From: Zeugodacus cucurbitae
Lineage: Eukaryota; Arthropoda; Insecta; Diptera; Tephritidae
Length of the DNA stretch: 64,000 bases
NCBI RefSeq assembly: GCF_028554725.1
Contig: NC_071670.1
Span: 48,556,501-48,620,500 of the forward strand
Direction of reading: 5' to 3'
The stretch's first letter is position 1; every line of letters begins with the position of its first letter. The notes below the pieces were generated by a model. That model was not told the origin of the DNA, did no database searches, and worked only from the letters and a program-made list of their open reading frames with translations. Shown here piece by piece: positions 11,951 through 22,256 of this stretch. The translations under genes were made by a program, and so were the position numbers.

Positions 11951-13700
11951 AAACTTTGTTTTTTCTTATAAAATAACTGTAATTCAAAGAAATACCAAAC
12001 AATCGTCTCCAAGAGTTTTTAAATATTGTAATTCAATCATATAAATTGCATGTCTCTTTAGCTTCTTATCTAAACAACCTGCTCTTCGACAAGTACTCAC
12101 TGTAATTACCTTTGTGGCAGCGATAAAAATGTTATACTGTACTCCACCTGGTGTACTTTTAGGGGTTGCAGTTTAACTTGTTGAAAGTTACACTTTGCGC
12201 ACACACACACACTTACCATGTAACAAAAATCGAACTTCGTAGCGACGTCTAACTCCCCCAAAAAGCTTATTTAGTTTTCACCAGTAAGCGACACTGTTGC
12301 TGCAACAGCCATCAACCACCTGCGCTACCTACCTCTCAGCCTGCTGTTTGCCACTGTCGTTGCTGTCGATTTAAATTTAAACGATATGAAGCTGTGGCAC
12401 AAACCCTTCACACACCAGCAGCCCCACACACACACTCCTCGATTTAGACTACGTGCGGCTGACCTCCTGTCGACCTTTGAAATTTGTTTTTACCTTCCTG
12501 GGTGTGTGTGTGCGTGTGTGTAGTACTGTGGCTGCCTCATTGTCGCATGCTGTTTGCAATTTAACCTTCGTATTACTTGTTAGATACCCTGGTTTGATGG
12601 CGTCAAAATCCAACAAAACTTAATTTGAACTGTTGACGTCTATTAAACAATCAGCTGGATATTACATGGTGGAAGGGATGAGCAGCATGTAGACTGCGTT
12701 GGGTGGTGACTTCTAATGGTAATTCAACCATTTACCCACTTTCTAACTGACTTTTGCTTTCATTCTGGCAGTTTAGTTGTGGATATGTCGATTCAACGTC
12801 GGCGTCGTCCTGTTGCTTCTCATTTTCATACATTTTCGTCTACTTATATCGAGACACATAAAATATTGTGCTACATCAGCTGGTTTGTTGCTTTTGTTAA
12901 TTTGTTAAGGCTTCCAAACACACACAAATATACTCACCTATATTGTAATGAAGTTACAAAGAAGTTGCCGTAACTCATACGCCCCGTACACCTGCTTGCA
13001 CTGACTTCAGCTCAGCCGTTATACACGCGTTAAGCTTTGTCATAATTCCTAGTAATTCGTGGCAACAACCCTGTTGTCCATTGCGTGCCTGCTGCAAGTT
13101 GAAAGGCCGTGAGTTGTTTATGTCCACCCTTCTAATCGCTTATAATCACTAGCTGAGCTTTGTTGAGTTGTCAGCGGGATTTTTCGTCACAGCAGTCGCA
13201 ACGTCGGACATGCTTCGTGCATATAGTATATAAACAAGTATACAAACATACATACATATTTATATACATATTTTGCGTGCATTTACCTTCAACATTTGCA
13301 TATTCTCTTTCTGCGCTTATCCCTCCACACCGCCTCTCTTGTGTATTCCATACACGTGCTTGTTTCTTCATGTTACTTTCAATCACGCCATCATCAACCA
13401 TTTAATTTGTGTTATAATGAGTGAAAAATGTCTCGACTTGTGATTACTTAATTAGTGTGGTCGCCACGTTGTATTTGTATTTGTGTTGTTTTTGTTGGCT
13501 TTCACGCAATAGAAATACAAACAGACGGGCAGGCATACATATATAAATTGTTATATTTATTTAGATTTATATTTTGAGCTTGAACGGGCCAGACACTCTC
13601 CAGCCACTTGCGGTTAAAATTTAATTAACGCCATTTCATCATCGCGGTTGATTTTTTTGATGTTAATTCGTGCATACATACAGACTTATGATGTGTGAAA
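11951..13700. other. Low-copy CA/TG-rich block
   Basis: Unique-looking DNA with CA repeats near 12199-12212 and 12423-12435, TG repeats near 12502-12522, and a thymine-rich, moderately GC middle. No exon is supported. The overlapping frames on both strands at 13160-13405 look like chance. The character is that of intronic or intergenic fly DNA and could include enhancers. Confidence 0.4.
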
Positions 13701-14615
13701 ATCGAGGTATCAAGATCAAAATTGTATTTAAAGGTTGAGTTATAGCAATTTAGAAGCGCCTGAGAGTAATGATATATTTACGTGCCTAATAAAGTTTTTT
13801 TTTTTGGTAAATTATGTGCTTATGAGGTGATTTTTTTGTCTTCAATTAAAAATACTGACCATTAAGCGGTTACTTATGCCAACTTCGTCAATATTAATGA
13901 TACTAAGTTATATAACAGGGTCTTTAATTAGATTATATAATTCGATATCTCCGAGGCGGAGATCACACTTGCATTCCTAAAGGCAAACCCTTTGTTATGC
14001 CTGAAAAGTCCTGAAGTTAGATCTCATATCTTGGTATAGCACTTGAACTCACCTAGTTAACCTTGATCGCTGAAAAATAGAAATACAAGGCTTCGTAACC
14101 TTAATTTTATATTCTACTAAACACCGTCGACAATTAAAAACTGACAAGATTTTTAAACTAAGGGCGAATGTTGTTGATAGAGAGAAGCTCACTATTTATC
14201 TGAACCTAGAATGAACTTCGGAATGGGCGGATGTAGAACTGAAAAAGTACATAGTTATTTTAAAAATTTTAAATCATTGTAGTTATTTCTATTGTACCAA
14301 GTGATCCTATACGTTTATACGAGTATATGTTTTTAAGTACATATTCAACAAATCAGGAAAAACTAAGGAACACATCCCACTTTTAAACAGAAAATAGATT
14401 CATTTATAGTCATGGGGAGATATTTAGATTCTTTTATGATGTAGATGGGCTCTTCGAAAGAATGTTTAATAGCCAAACTTTCGAAGTTGTTAGTAGGGGA
14501 AAATATTTAAAGGGGTTGTCATAGGCGGTGGTGGTGGTGCTAGCCCTAGCGCTTATATGAGTTTGGCATCATCTGCATATACAAGCTCGCCGTATGAGTC
14601 CTTCAATACCTGTGA
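13701..14615. other. AT-rich spacer, no gene seen
   Basis: Nothing recognised apart from a short GGTGGTGGTG tract near 14527. Confidence 0.35.
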
Positions 14616-14741
14616 CAGACATATGCTGAATTTCACTGTTCCGATTTCGTTTTCGAAATCGTAACGACTTAATATGTGCCAGAAATCGAAATCGTCATAT
14701 TTTGAAAACATATTCATGATTTAGGTATTAAAGCTAGTAAG

Positions 14742-15060
14742 TTAGTTTTTGTAGTTATTTGCTATTATATAATATAAAACATAAATTGTTCCCATTAAAT
14801 TATTGTCAATTTGTTTCCTTATATTTGCCGAATCAGAGCGCGGCTTCTTAACGGCTGGTTCATTTTGAATATTTGTTGCTTCAAGCTCTTCCATGACAAA
14901 ATCTAAATTATGAAAGCTTCGTATGTTGTGGAAAAGACAGCCAACGCGTTGTGTCAAGCGCTGGATCTCTGAAATCCCATTTCCTTCTCAATGTAAATGC
15001 TAATTTCCGCATAGCTATGGTCCGTTGGTCTTATATCGCTAATAATGTATTGAAATGATT
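14742..15060 (-). pseudogene. Coding-like fragment, downstream of A2 insertion, unrecognised
   Basis: On the minus strand, from the A2 boundary down to about 14962, one frame reads SFQYIISDIRPTDHSYAEI and then SIYIEKEMGFQRSSA before a stop. After what looks like a single-base frameshift, the next frame carries on with TQRVGCLFHNIRSFHNLDF, then VMEELEATNIQNEPAVKKP and a basic RSDSANIRKQ stretch. Composition (charged, few low-complexity runs) is unlike the surrounding AT-rich DNA, which suggests real but decayed coding sequence of the host element. I do not recognise the family. Confidence 0.35.
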
Positions 15061-15062
15061 TT

Positions 15063-16416
15063 TATACTCTCGCAACAAAAGTTGCTAAGAGTGTATTATA
15101 GTTTTGTTCACATAACGGTTGTTTGTAAGTCATAAAACTAAACCATTTAGATATAGGGTTATATATATCAAAATGATCAGGGTGACGAGACGAGTCAAAA
15201 TCCGAATGTCTGTCTGTCCGTGCAACGGATAACTTGAGTAAAAATTGAGATATCTTAACGAAACTTGGAACACGTATTCCTTGGCACCTTGAGGAGGTTG
15301 CTTTCGAAAATGGGCAAAATCGGACCATTGCCACGCCCACAAAATGGCGAAAATAGAAAACCTATAAAATGTCATAACTAAGCCATAAATAAAGTTATAA
15401 AAGTAAAATTTAGAATAAAGGATCACTCTAGGAAGGGGCATATTTGGATGTAATTATTTTGGGGAAGTGGGCGTGGTCCCGCCCCCAAATCGGTTATTTG
15501 TATGTATCTCGCAAACCAATAAAGCTATATAAACCAAACAGTTTCTGCAGTCGTTTCTTTTAGCTACTTCTTAATACAGTCCAAAAATGAAAGAAATCGG
15601 ATAATAACCACGCCCACCTCCCATACAAAGGTTAGGTTGAGAATTACTAAAAATGGGTTAACTCACTAACGAAAAACGTCAGAAACACTAAATTTCAAAG
15701 AAATAATAGCAGAAGGAAGCTGCACTCAGATTTTTTTACAAAATGGAAAATGGGCGTGGCATCGCCCACTTATGGGTCAAAAAGCATATCTCAGGAACTA
15801 CTCGACAGATTTCAATGAAATTCGGTATATTATATTTTCTTGACACCCTGATGACACGTGTGGACGAAATCGGTTCACAACCACGACAACTTCCCATATA
15901 ACTAATTTTCGAATTCCATCTTATTCCTTCACTTTGTAATATATACATAAGGAACCAATGAAGATAACAAAATAAAACTTTACACAAATACTGTATATGA
16001 TCTGTGGCTTCACTTGTGAAAAATTTGTCGAAATCGGACTATAACTTTTCAATACCCCGGATATCGAATATGAAGAATTCAGTGCCCCATGGTAACTTTT
16101 CACCGAAAATATCGGTAAATCTCACAGGTATCTTAATTTAATTCAGAGGAAATAATTTTCTTCTAATAGTGTGCCTCTGTACCAGAAAAGGTTAAATTCG
16201 GGTCATAACTTCCCTTATGAATATATGAGAATACCTAATTATAGGATTTTCAAAAATACGATGAGCTTAATAGCTTATAAATCGGTTAATATGTGAAATA
16301 TATTTATACCGAATATATGGGTCAAATTGTGTGTTTTCTTAATAAAAATATAGCAATAAATTGCGAGAGTATAAAATGTTCGGTTGCACCCGAACTTAGC
16401 CTTTCCTTACTTGTTT
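15063..16416 (+). mobile_element. Family A repeat, copy A2 (most complete)
   Basis: This 1354-bp copy is the best reference for the family. It starts with a hairpin, tactctcgcaac-aaaa-gttgctaagagtgta. A block with GATCAGGGTGACGAGACGAG and GTCTGTCTGTCCG lies at about 15174-15222. Next come 'aaattgagatatctt' and 'aacttggaacacgtattcc', and three GC boxes (GTGGGCGTGGTCCCGCCCCC at 15467, CCACGCCCACC at 15608, GGGCGTGGCATCGCCCAC at 15751). The tail is ttgcgagagtataaaatg, the hairpin gttcgg-ttgca-cccgaac, then ccttacttgttt. The first and last motifs (tatactctcgcaa / ttgcgagagtata) are inverted. No protein is encoded. The DGATCAG...GTCTGTCCGTCCG and TGGGCGTGGC modules resemble, from memory, DINE/INE-1-type Helitron-derived repeats of drosophilids; that link is inference. 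Confidence 0.85.
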
Positions 16417-16417
16417 A

Positions 16418-16577
16418 TTTATCCTGTAGGCCGAATCTGAATCTGTACCTAATCAGTTGCAGAACATTGGGCTTACAGCTTATACATATATGCACTTAAA
16501 CTCACTCTAGAATATTTAAAGGATTTGAGCGATCTCTTAAATTCGTCGGGCGGATTTCTTATTATTTTTCCAATCAT
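16418..16577 (-). pseudogene. Coding-like fragment, upstream of A2 insertion, unrecognised
   Basis: An ATG at 16577 on the minus strand opens a frame reading MIGKIIRNPPDEFKRSLKSF and then KYSRVSLSAYICI, continuing to FRFGLQDK. The stop codon (16415-16417) is formed at the junction with repeat A2. That fits the insertion having cut a reading frame of the host element. The family is not recognised. Confidence 0.35.
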
Positions 16578-16796
16578 TTCGGCATATTTAATAAGCAAAA
16601 ACAAAGCATAAGCAAAAATACTCATATTTCACACAAAATTGTTATTGAATGTCGGTTGTTTGACAATCAGCTGTTTCGAATTTAAGTTCGAACCAAAACA
16701 AAATCGAGTGAATTTCATCACACCTCTAATCGATTCGTGCGATTTGCAATTTCGTTACCAAAATGAAATCGCGCGATTTCCAGCACATGCCTGATA

Positions 16797-18787
16797 ATGT
16801 GTATTTCGTTGAAATTTTTGCTTCATTATTGTATTTTTTAAGAGGTTAACATGGGTTTTCGTAGTTGTAGTTCATGGAAACTGAAAATTAAGAAGAAAAA
16901 TAGTTAGTATATATTGGGTCGAATCTCACTCGCGGTAGCGAACTTTCTCTGCAATGAAGTCTTTGATTTGTTCAAATCAGTATAAAAATAAATCAGATGG
17001 TAATTTCAGTTATTCTGTTTTACGGATTTAAACACCATGTACAGTGGGTTATGTTTTTATTTATTTAAAAAATAACTTTTGCTATGCTTTGCGAATCTGA
17101 GGCAACTATGACTAACTTTATAATCAGCATCAATTCGGAAATTAAGCAATTTGCCAGTGCATGTTAATCCTTTTGCGGCCAGCGCATGGTGCTTCTTAAG
17201 CCATAATTTGCAGTTAAGCGAAAAAGAAAGTCCAAAGAAAGTTTGCATTAAGAAAACCCAGTGTGATGACGCAGCAATGCTGGAAGACTGGTTAACAACT
17301 GCCATTAATTAAAGATCACGTGCCAGCAGAACAGCAGTTTTAAGTTGGACCATTCAAAGCAAATACATAAAAAAACTAGGAATGAGTGCTAAAAAGAGAA
17401 AAGTTGGCAATAAAAACTCAACGTTTAGCAACAAGCGTTCTTTGCAAAACTGCAAAGAGGAAGAACCAATCCTTTGCAAAACGAGAAAAAAAAATAAAAC
17501 AGAAATTGTAGTTGTAGCAAGAAAACAGTTACATGCTCTAAAGGCGAAAATATGTAGTATATTTGCAAATACCGCTATTTCGTTGAGGATATTACGTATA
17601 CGCCTCGGCGCGCATATGCAATTGGAGCGTGCTTCAAACGCAGAGTGTTGCCGCTCGTTGCAACTCTATCGCCTTTGGTATTTGAGCTGCTTTTGTAGCT
17701 GTTTATGTTGCATCAAGTGCACTACAACTAAATAATGCAATAGAGGCGAGAAGCAGCAGCAGCAGCAGCAGCATCTACAACATAAGAAGAAGAAGAAGTT
17801 GTCGTTGCAGCTGCAACGTTGCAGTGAAGTTGTGTCATTGAGACGTTGCTGAAAGAAATCTACTTCTACACTCACATACACACAAACAAGTGCTTATATG
17901 CTTGTATTTCTCACTTGCATTCATATTTTGTATGCTTCTTCCTATTTGTATGCGGTTGCTTTCCGTCTGCAACACTTAAACTATGCAAACGCCGTTAGCA
18001 GATATCATCAACATGGCTTCATACAAATTGTTGTAGTTTTTCTATGCCTTAAGGCGTCTGCTGGCGAGCTGCATGATTGCAATTGTTCGGAGATGTGTAT
18101 GTACTGTGTTATACATATAGTATATATGAAATAGTATTTGTAGTATGTATGCCAGTTGGATCCTTGCCACAGAAATACGTTTCTGGTTTAATCTCCCGCA
18201 TGTGTTGCTATTGTTATTGTTGCCGGGTTTGTTACACATTTAGTATATAAATTTCAACACCAAAACATATTAGTTTTGATTTCAGCGAAGTTTTTTGAAT
18301 TAATATTTCATCTCTGTGGTTTTAATCATTTGTGATACTAAACAAAAAAAAATACATTTTTATATCTGATTTATTTACTAACTGTATCTTGATTTAACTA
18401 GAGAACTCAGTCGAAATTCATAAGAAATAAGAAATTTTCATACAAGAGACCGTACTAGACTACATTCGAAAGCTTGATATCCTCGGTATATTCCTAAATT
18501 TCTTCATTTCATGCTTCCTAGATTCCAGTTTCCCAATTGTAAGTGTTGAAATTTTCGAAGCAGTGATTGATCGTACATTCTTCTCATAAACAATGGTCTA
18601 AAATATCTAAAGAAAGTTTGATTCTTAAAAAACTGTTTCACTTACTTTTAAGCTATTTATTTGCGAGTTTTATATGATCCAACACTTCTTCTGAACACAT
18701 TATCACAAATTTTTGTATCGTATTAAGTATTGTTATGTTCTCAATATTATAATTTGTCTCAAACCCAAATTTGAAGAATTCATTTGA
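16797..18787. other. Low-copy block, AT-rich at both ends
   Basis: No gene is supported. Minus-strand 17057-17305 and plus-strand 17382-17735 are open for about 80 and 117 codons but carry no family motif, and they overlap simple repeats. The middle part (17.4-18.3 kb) is richer in GC and holds CAG and AAG tracts and a 16-bp palindrome (separate entries). Confidence 0.35.
17754..17818. repeat. CAG and AAG tracts followed by an E-box palindrome
   Basis: An uninterrupted (AGC)7 run lies at about 17754-17773 and (AAG)5 at about 17785-17799. They are followed by the perfect 16-bp palindrome CGTTGCAGCTGCAACG (17803-17818), whose centre CAGCTG is an E-box core for bHLH dimers. The tract could encode polyQ and polyK in one frame, but no open gene surrounds it. 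Confidence 0.7.
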
Positions 18788-18938
18788 AGAACTTTCATTT
18801 TAGGAGCTTTCATGACGGAAATTTTCATACGTAAACTTTCACATATGAAGCTTTCACATCGTAAGCTTTCATATGGGAATTTTGTATATAGGAAGCTTTT
18901 GCATCGGAAACTTTAACATCGGAAGCTTTCATATTGCA
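18788..18938 (+). repeat. 15-bp minisatellite, cluster 1
   Basis: About ten tandem units near the consensus gaagctttcacatcg, most exactly 15 bases, for example taagctttcatatgg, gaagcttttgcatcg and gaaactttaacatcg. The unit is a multiple of three, so it reads as a decayed pentapeptide pattern (RKLSH-like) in one plus frame, broken by stops. Confidence 0.85.
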
Positions 18939-19735
18939 AGATACGTCACTTCAGAAAACAAATAAGTAGTGATATAATTTATGTTTTTATAAGATATACG
19001 GTTTTGATAAGGTATAGTCACATATACCAACAACTGAACTGTTTAGTAGTCCGCATGGAGATCGATAGAGGTTTCATATGAACTATGTATATTTCTAAAG
19101 TGGTAACTATCTATTATTGCATGCGAAGAGGAAGCTTACACATCGAAAACTTGCAGATTGAAAATTTTAACATAGAAAGCTTTCATATGAGAAACTTTTA
19201 CAACGGAAGCTTTCACAAATAAATATATTAATATATATAAATTTGGGTTGAGATAAGTTGTACGGTTTTGATAAGGATATTTCCTAATTTTAGTCAAATA
19301 TACCAACAACTGAATTGGTTTCTAGCCAGATTGGGGATCGATAGAGGTTTCATGTGAACTTTGTATATTTCTAAAGTTGTATTAATCTCTTAATTCATGC
19401 TTAAGATATACGGTTTTGATAACGTATAGTCACATATACCAATAACTCAACTGGTTAGTAGTCCGAATGTAGATCGATAGAGGTTTCATATGAACTATGT
19501 ATATTTCTAAAGTTGTAATTAATCTTCTAATTCATGCGAAGAGAAAGCTTTCACATCAAAAACTTTTATATCGGACACATTCAAATCGGAAACATTCACA
19601 AAGGAAGCTTTCATATGAGAAGCTTTTACATCGGAAGCTTTCACAAATAAAAATTGATATAATCGATCTACAGCCGAATGGGAATTGCTAGATATTATAT
19701 ATGAACTATATTTCTAAAGTGGTAAGGTTCTGGTA
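18939..19735 (+). repeat. Higher-order repeat with minisatellite clusters 2 and 3
   Basis: The segment 'gatatacggttttgataagg ... acatataccaacaactgaac ... gatcgatagaggtttcat ... gaactatgtatatttctaaagt' occurs three times (about 18992-19100, 19258-19375, 19403-19512), with a decayed fourth end near 19666-19730. Fifteen-base units like those of cluster 1 follow at 19130-19217 (six) and 19543-19645 (seven). The array therefore alternates minisatellite and spacer. One copy (19258-19400) lacks its minisatellite part. Confidence 0.8.
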
Positions 19736-21420
19736 CTAGTTCTTCTTTCTTGTTGTCCAAAGAAACTATAAAGGTATTCATCGATTTTGAAATGTTTACC
19801 TATTTTCGATATCCTTTTTATTGGGATACATTTTTACTTTATAAATGGTACGCTTTTTGTTGTTCCATGACGTGTGAAAGCTTCTTAAAGTTTTATAGAA
19901 TCTTCAAACGGGTGATTCGATTTAATATTTCATAGCACATGCTACTCGGATGATCAATGTTTTTCTAAATCTAATAATAATACTAAAACATATTTCTATG
20001 ATTTCAAAGTACTTAGTAGCTTTCACTAGGGGTTGCAACCCATCGCCCACATATCTAATACATATTTAGACACACAACTTAGTTTTCTACAACGATTTCT
20101 GTTTTTTAACTGCATTTTCTGCACTATCTAGTCAACAACTAAGCACCTACTACTTATCCCTTAACCACTTAAAGCCACTACGCACAAAAGTTTGGCGCCC
20201 ACTGCATTGCTGCAGCACTTATGAAGCGTGTGCATATACATGTATAACAGATGATGCACGTAACTCGTGTTGCTCGCGAAGTCAAGGTGGATATATCTGC
20301 TTATATTTTATTGTATTAAAATTCAAAAGTAATCCATTTGAAACGTGATGCGATGCGCTGCTGGATCTTGTTGTGGAAGAATGCAAAAAAAACTCAAAAA
20401 ATGCAACTCCTTTCAATGCAACACACACTCTAGCAACACTCAAAGGTAGTAACACACAAACAATAAAAAAACATGAGATAGCTGCCAACAACAAAGCAAC
20501 AACCATTTGTATTCCTCAAGTGCACTTCTTCATACAGATTTTGTACTCCCTCCCGGCAGATACCAACACAAACGCAACACAAGCACTTCGAAGTTTTCTA
20601 TTCGTTTATTTGTTTAGACACACATGTGTGTGTATGGGTGTGTGTGTGTGTGCTTACGGGAATTTTTATCTTTCCGGCAATGTTGCCGCTGGTACAACTG
20701 TTGCATATTTTCGCTTGTTTAGTAGTAGTGCGAAGTATTGAAAGATGCAATTGCTGTACAACTCTTCTACACATACTCACACATACACACATTTAGTTTG
20801 GTGTTGATATGTATAGAGGCTGGTGCTTGCTCCGCTTGAAAAGTTGCCAATGAGGTCTAAACGTGCTTACAGGTTATCAACCTTCGCCTATTTGGCATGC
20901 CTCAGTGGCAGTCAGAGTGCAGCCAAAGGATTGTGGCATGTTGCATTTCTGCAAAAAAAATTTCTTTCCTATGTGTCCTTGTGTCTGTACTAATGGCAGC
21001 TAGTGTGGCTAGGTAGTTGTGTATTGGCAAAAGTTGGTTGACTTATCTCTGCCAGTTAAACGCTGTGTATATTTACTTAAGGTTTTGGCATCAAGTTTAC
21101 CTTGAATTGGCGTATGAAATACAAAAAAGGAAAACATAAGGATTAAACTATCGAAGAAATGGCTGCAACTATTAGAGACGTTTAAGTTGAGATGCATATT
21201 GAGGTGATGTGAAGAAACTCGAGGATTGGTATATGAACAGTGGGAGATGTTGAAACTATTGAAGCCTTTAAAGGAATATTCATTATTTCAGGAATCTGGA
21301 TTCTAGTAAAAAAATTGTCCACAAATTTTACTGAAATATTTTATTAAATAATCCAAATTTGATCAAAAAATATTTCGACTATAAGTATCCACTAATTAAA
21401 TATAACACTTCCTTCTCAAA
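19736..21420. other. Low-copy block with CA/TG repeats
   Basis: Moderate-GC unique DNA from about 20030. A TG tract lies at about 20625-20652, and AACACACA-type motifs near 20420-20465. The plus-strand 122-codon frame at 20373-20741 is rich in T, N and A from microsatellite-like sequence and lacks a domain. No gene called. Confidence 0.4.
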
Positions 21421-22150
21421 CTATCTGGAGAATGTCTAGAGCAATTCTGAATAATAAATGACATATTTTTTAAATTTTTTGTTATTAAAACGTAAAAATA
21501 ATTATATAACGGTACTACATTATTACGTCATACCAATATTTAGTACTCCAGACCTACTAAATTTAATCGAAATCGCTTTTTCAGAAATCGGTTGGTATTT
21601 TTGGGAATATTTATTGAATTAGTATTTGCAAATCTTCGTATTACCCGAAATAAACGTCTTTTGTTTTCTTTTTGCAAAAATCAAAACTTTATCTTTGCTC
21701 CTAAATGTAGGCAATATTAAGAGAAAAATAATTTGGCGACAATGTCTCGAGGAAATCTGAATATTAAATATAAAAATATTGTAGAATTTTTTATTATAAA
21801 AAATAATGATTTTAGCTAAAATACGAATATACACATTATGTCAACACAGAATTATTTATGACTCTAAGAATCCAAAATTTATCAAAATCGCTTTCTCTTA
21901 TTTGGTTGGCAAATACCTTCCTTCCGCCTTTTTGTCTTTTGAATTTCGGGGATTCTTTAATATTGTACGCAGAATCTGCGAATATTCGTATTAACCGAAA
22001 TAATAGCTCTTGTTTCTCCATATTGGGAAATTCGGAAATTTATCTTTGCTCCCAAATGTAGGCAATAGAAAAGTAAAATCACTTTGTTTTGCTTCCTAGT
22101 TTCAAAATAGCGTTGCCATACATAAAGATTCTGGAGAAATACTGACATAA
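21421..22150 (+). repeat. Diverged tandem duplication, unit about 340 bp
   Basis: Two adjacent units (about 21500-21790 and 21791-22140) share an ordered series of motifs: 'atcgaaatcgcttt'/'atcaaaatcgcttt', 'cggttggta'/'ttggttggc', 'cttcgtattacccgaaataa'/'attcgtattaaccgaaataa', 'tttatctttgctcctaaatg'/'tttatctttgctcccaaatg', 'taggcaata'. The end of an earlier partial unit (gagaatgtctagagcaattctg) appears near 21428. No family recognised. It may be a local satellite-like expansion. Confidence 0.7.
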
Positions 22151-22171
22151 AAAAAGCAAAATAGATGCTTA

Positions 22172-22256
22172 AGATGGTTTTTAATAAAAATAAAATACAG
22201 ATTCAGATTCCAACTCCAGATCAACTTCAAAACTGTATTTTATTAGAAACCATACA
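22172..22256. repeat. Inverted repeat hairpin
   Basis: TGGTTTTTAATAAAAATAAAATACAG is mirrored about 30 bases later as ctgtattttattagaaacca, with a small bulge. The loop holds two near-copies of 'cagattc'/'ccagatc'. The RNA from either strand would fold into a stem of about 20 pairs. It could be the ends of a tiny inverted-repeat element or simply a foldback. Confidence 0.6.

Larger units (their letters stand above)
14616..16793 (-). mobile_element. Candidate hAT-like element interrupted by repeat A2
   Basis: The left end reads CAGACATATGCTGAA from 14616. The reverse complement of the right end reads CAGGCATGTGCTGGAA (ending at 16793). Both are followed by palindromic CGATTTC motifs (CGATTTCG-TTTT-CGAAATCG on the left, GAAATCGCGCGATTTC on the right). 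A CAG start with variable inner sequence fits hAT-type ends, but I see no clean 8-bp target duplication. Without the A2 insertion (15063-16416) the element is about 820 bp. Coding-like stretches on the minus strand lie on both sides of A2 and are listed separately. The superfamily assignment is tentative. Confidence 0.45.

Noticed and set aside
18788..19645. Regular spaced short repeats resembling a CRISPR array
   Set aside because: Units are contiguous 15-base tandem copies without unique spacers, in a eukaryotic setting.
20373..20741. 122-codon frame on the plus strand
   Set aside because: Built from CA/AAC-rich microsatellite-like sequence, with no recognised domain and an antisense frame of similar length in the same place.
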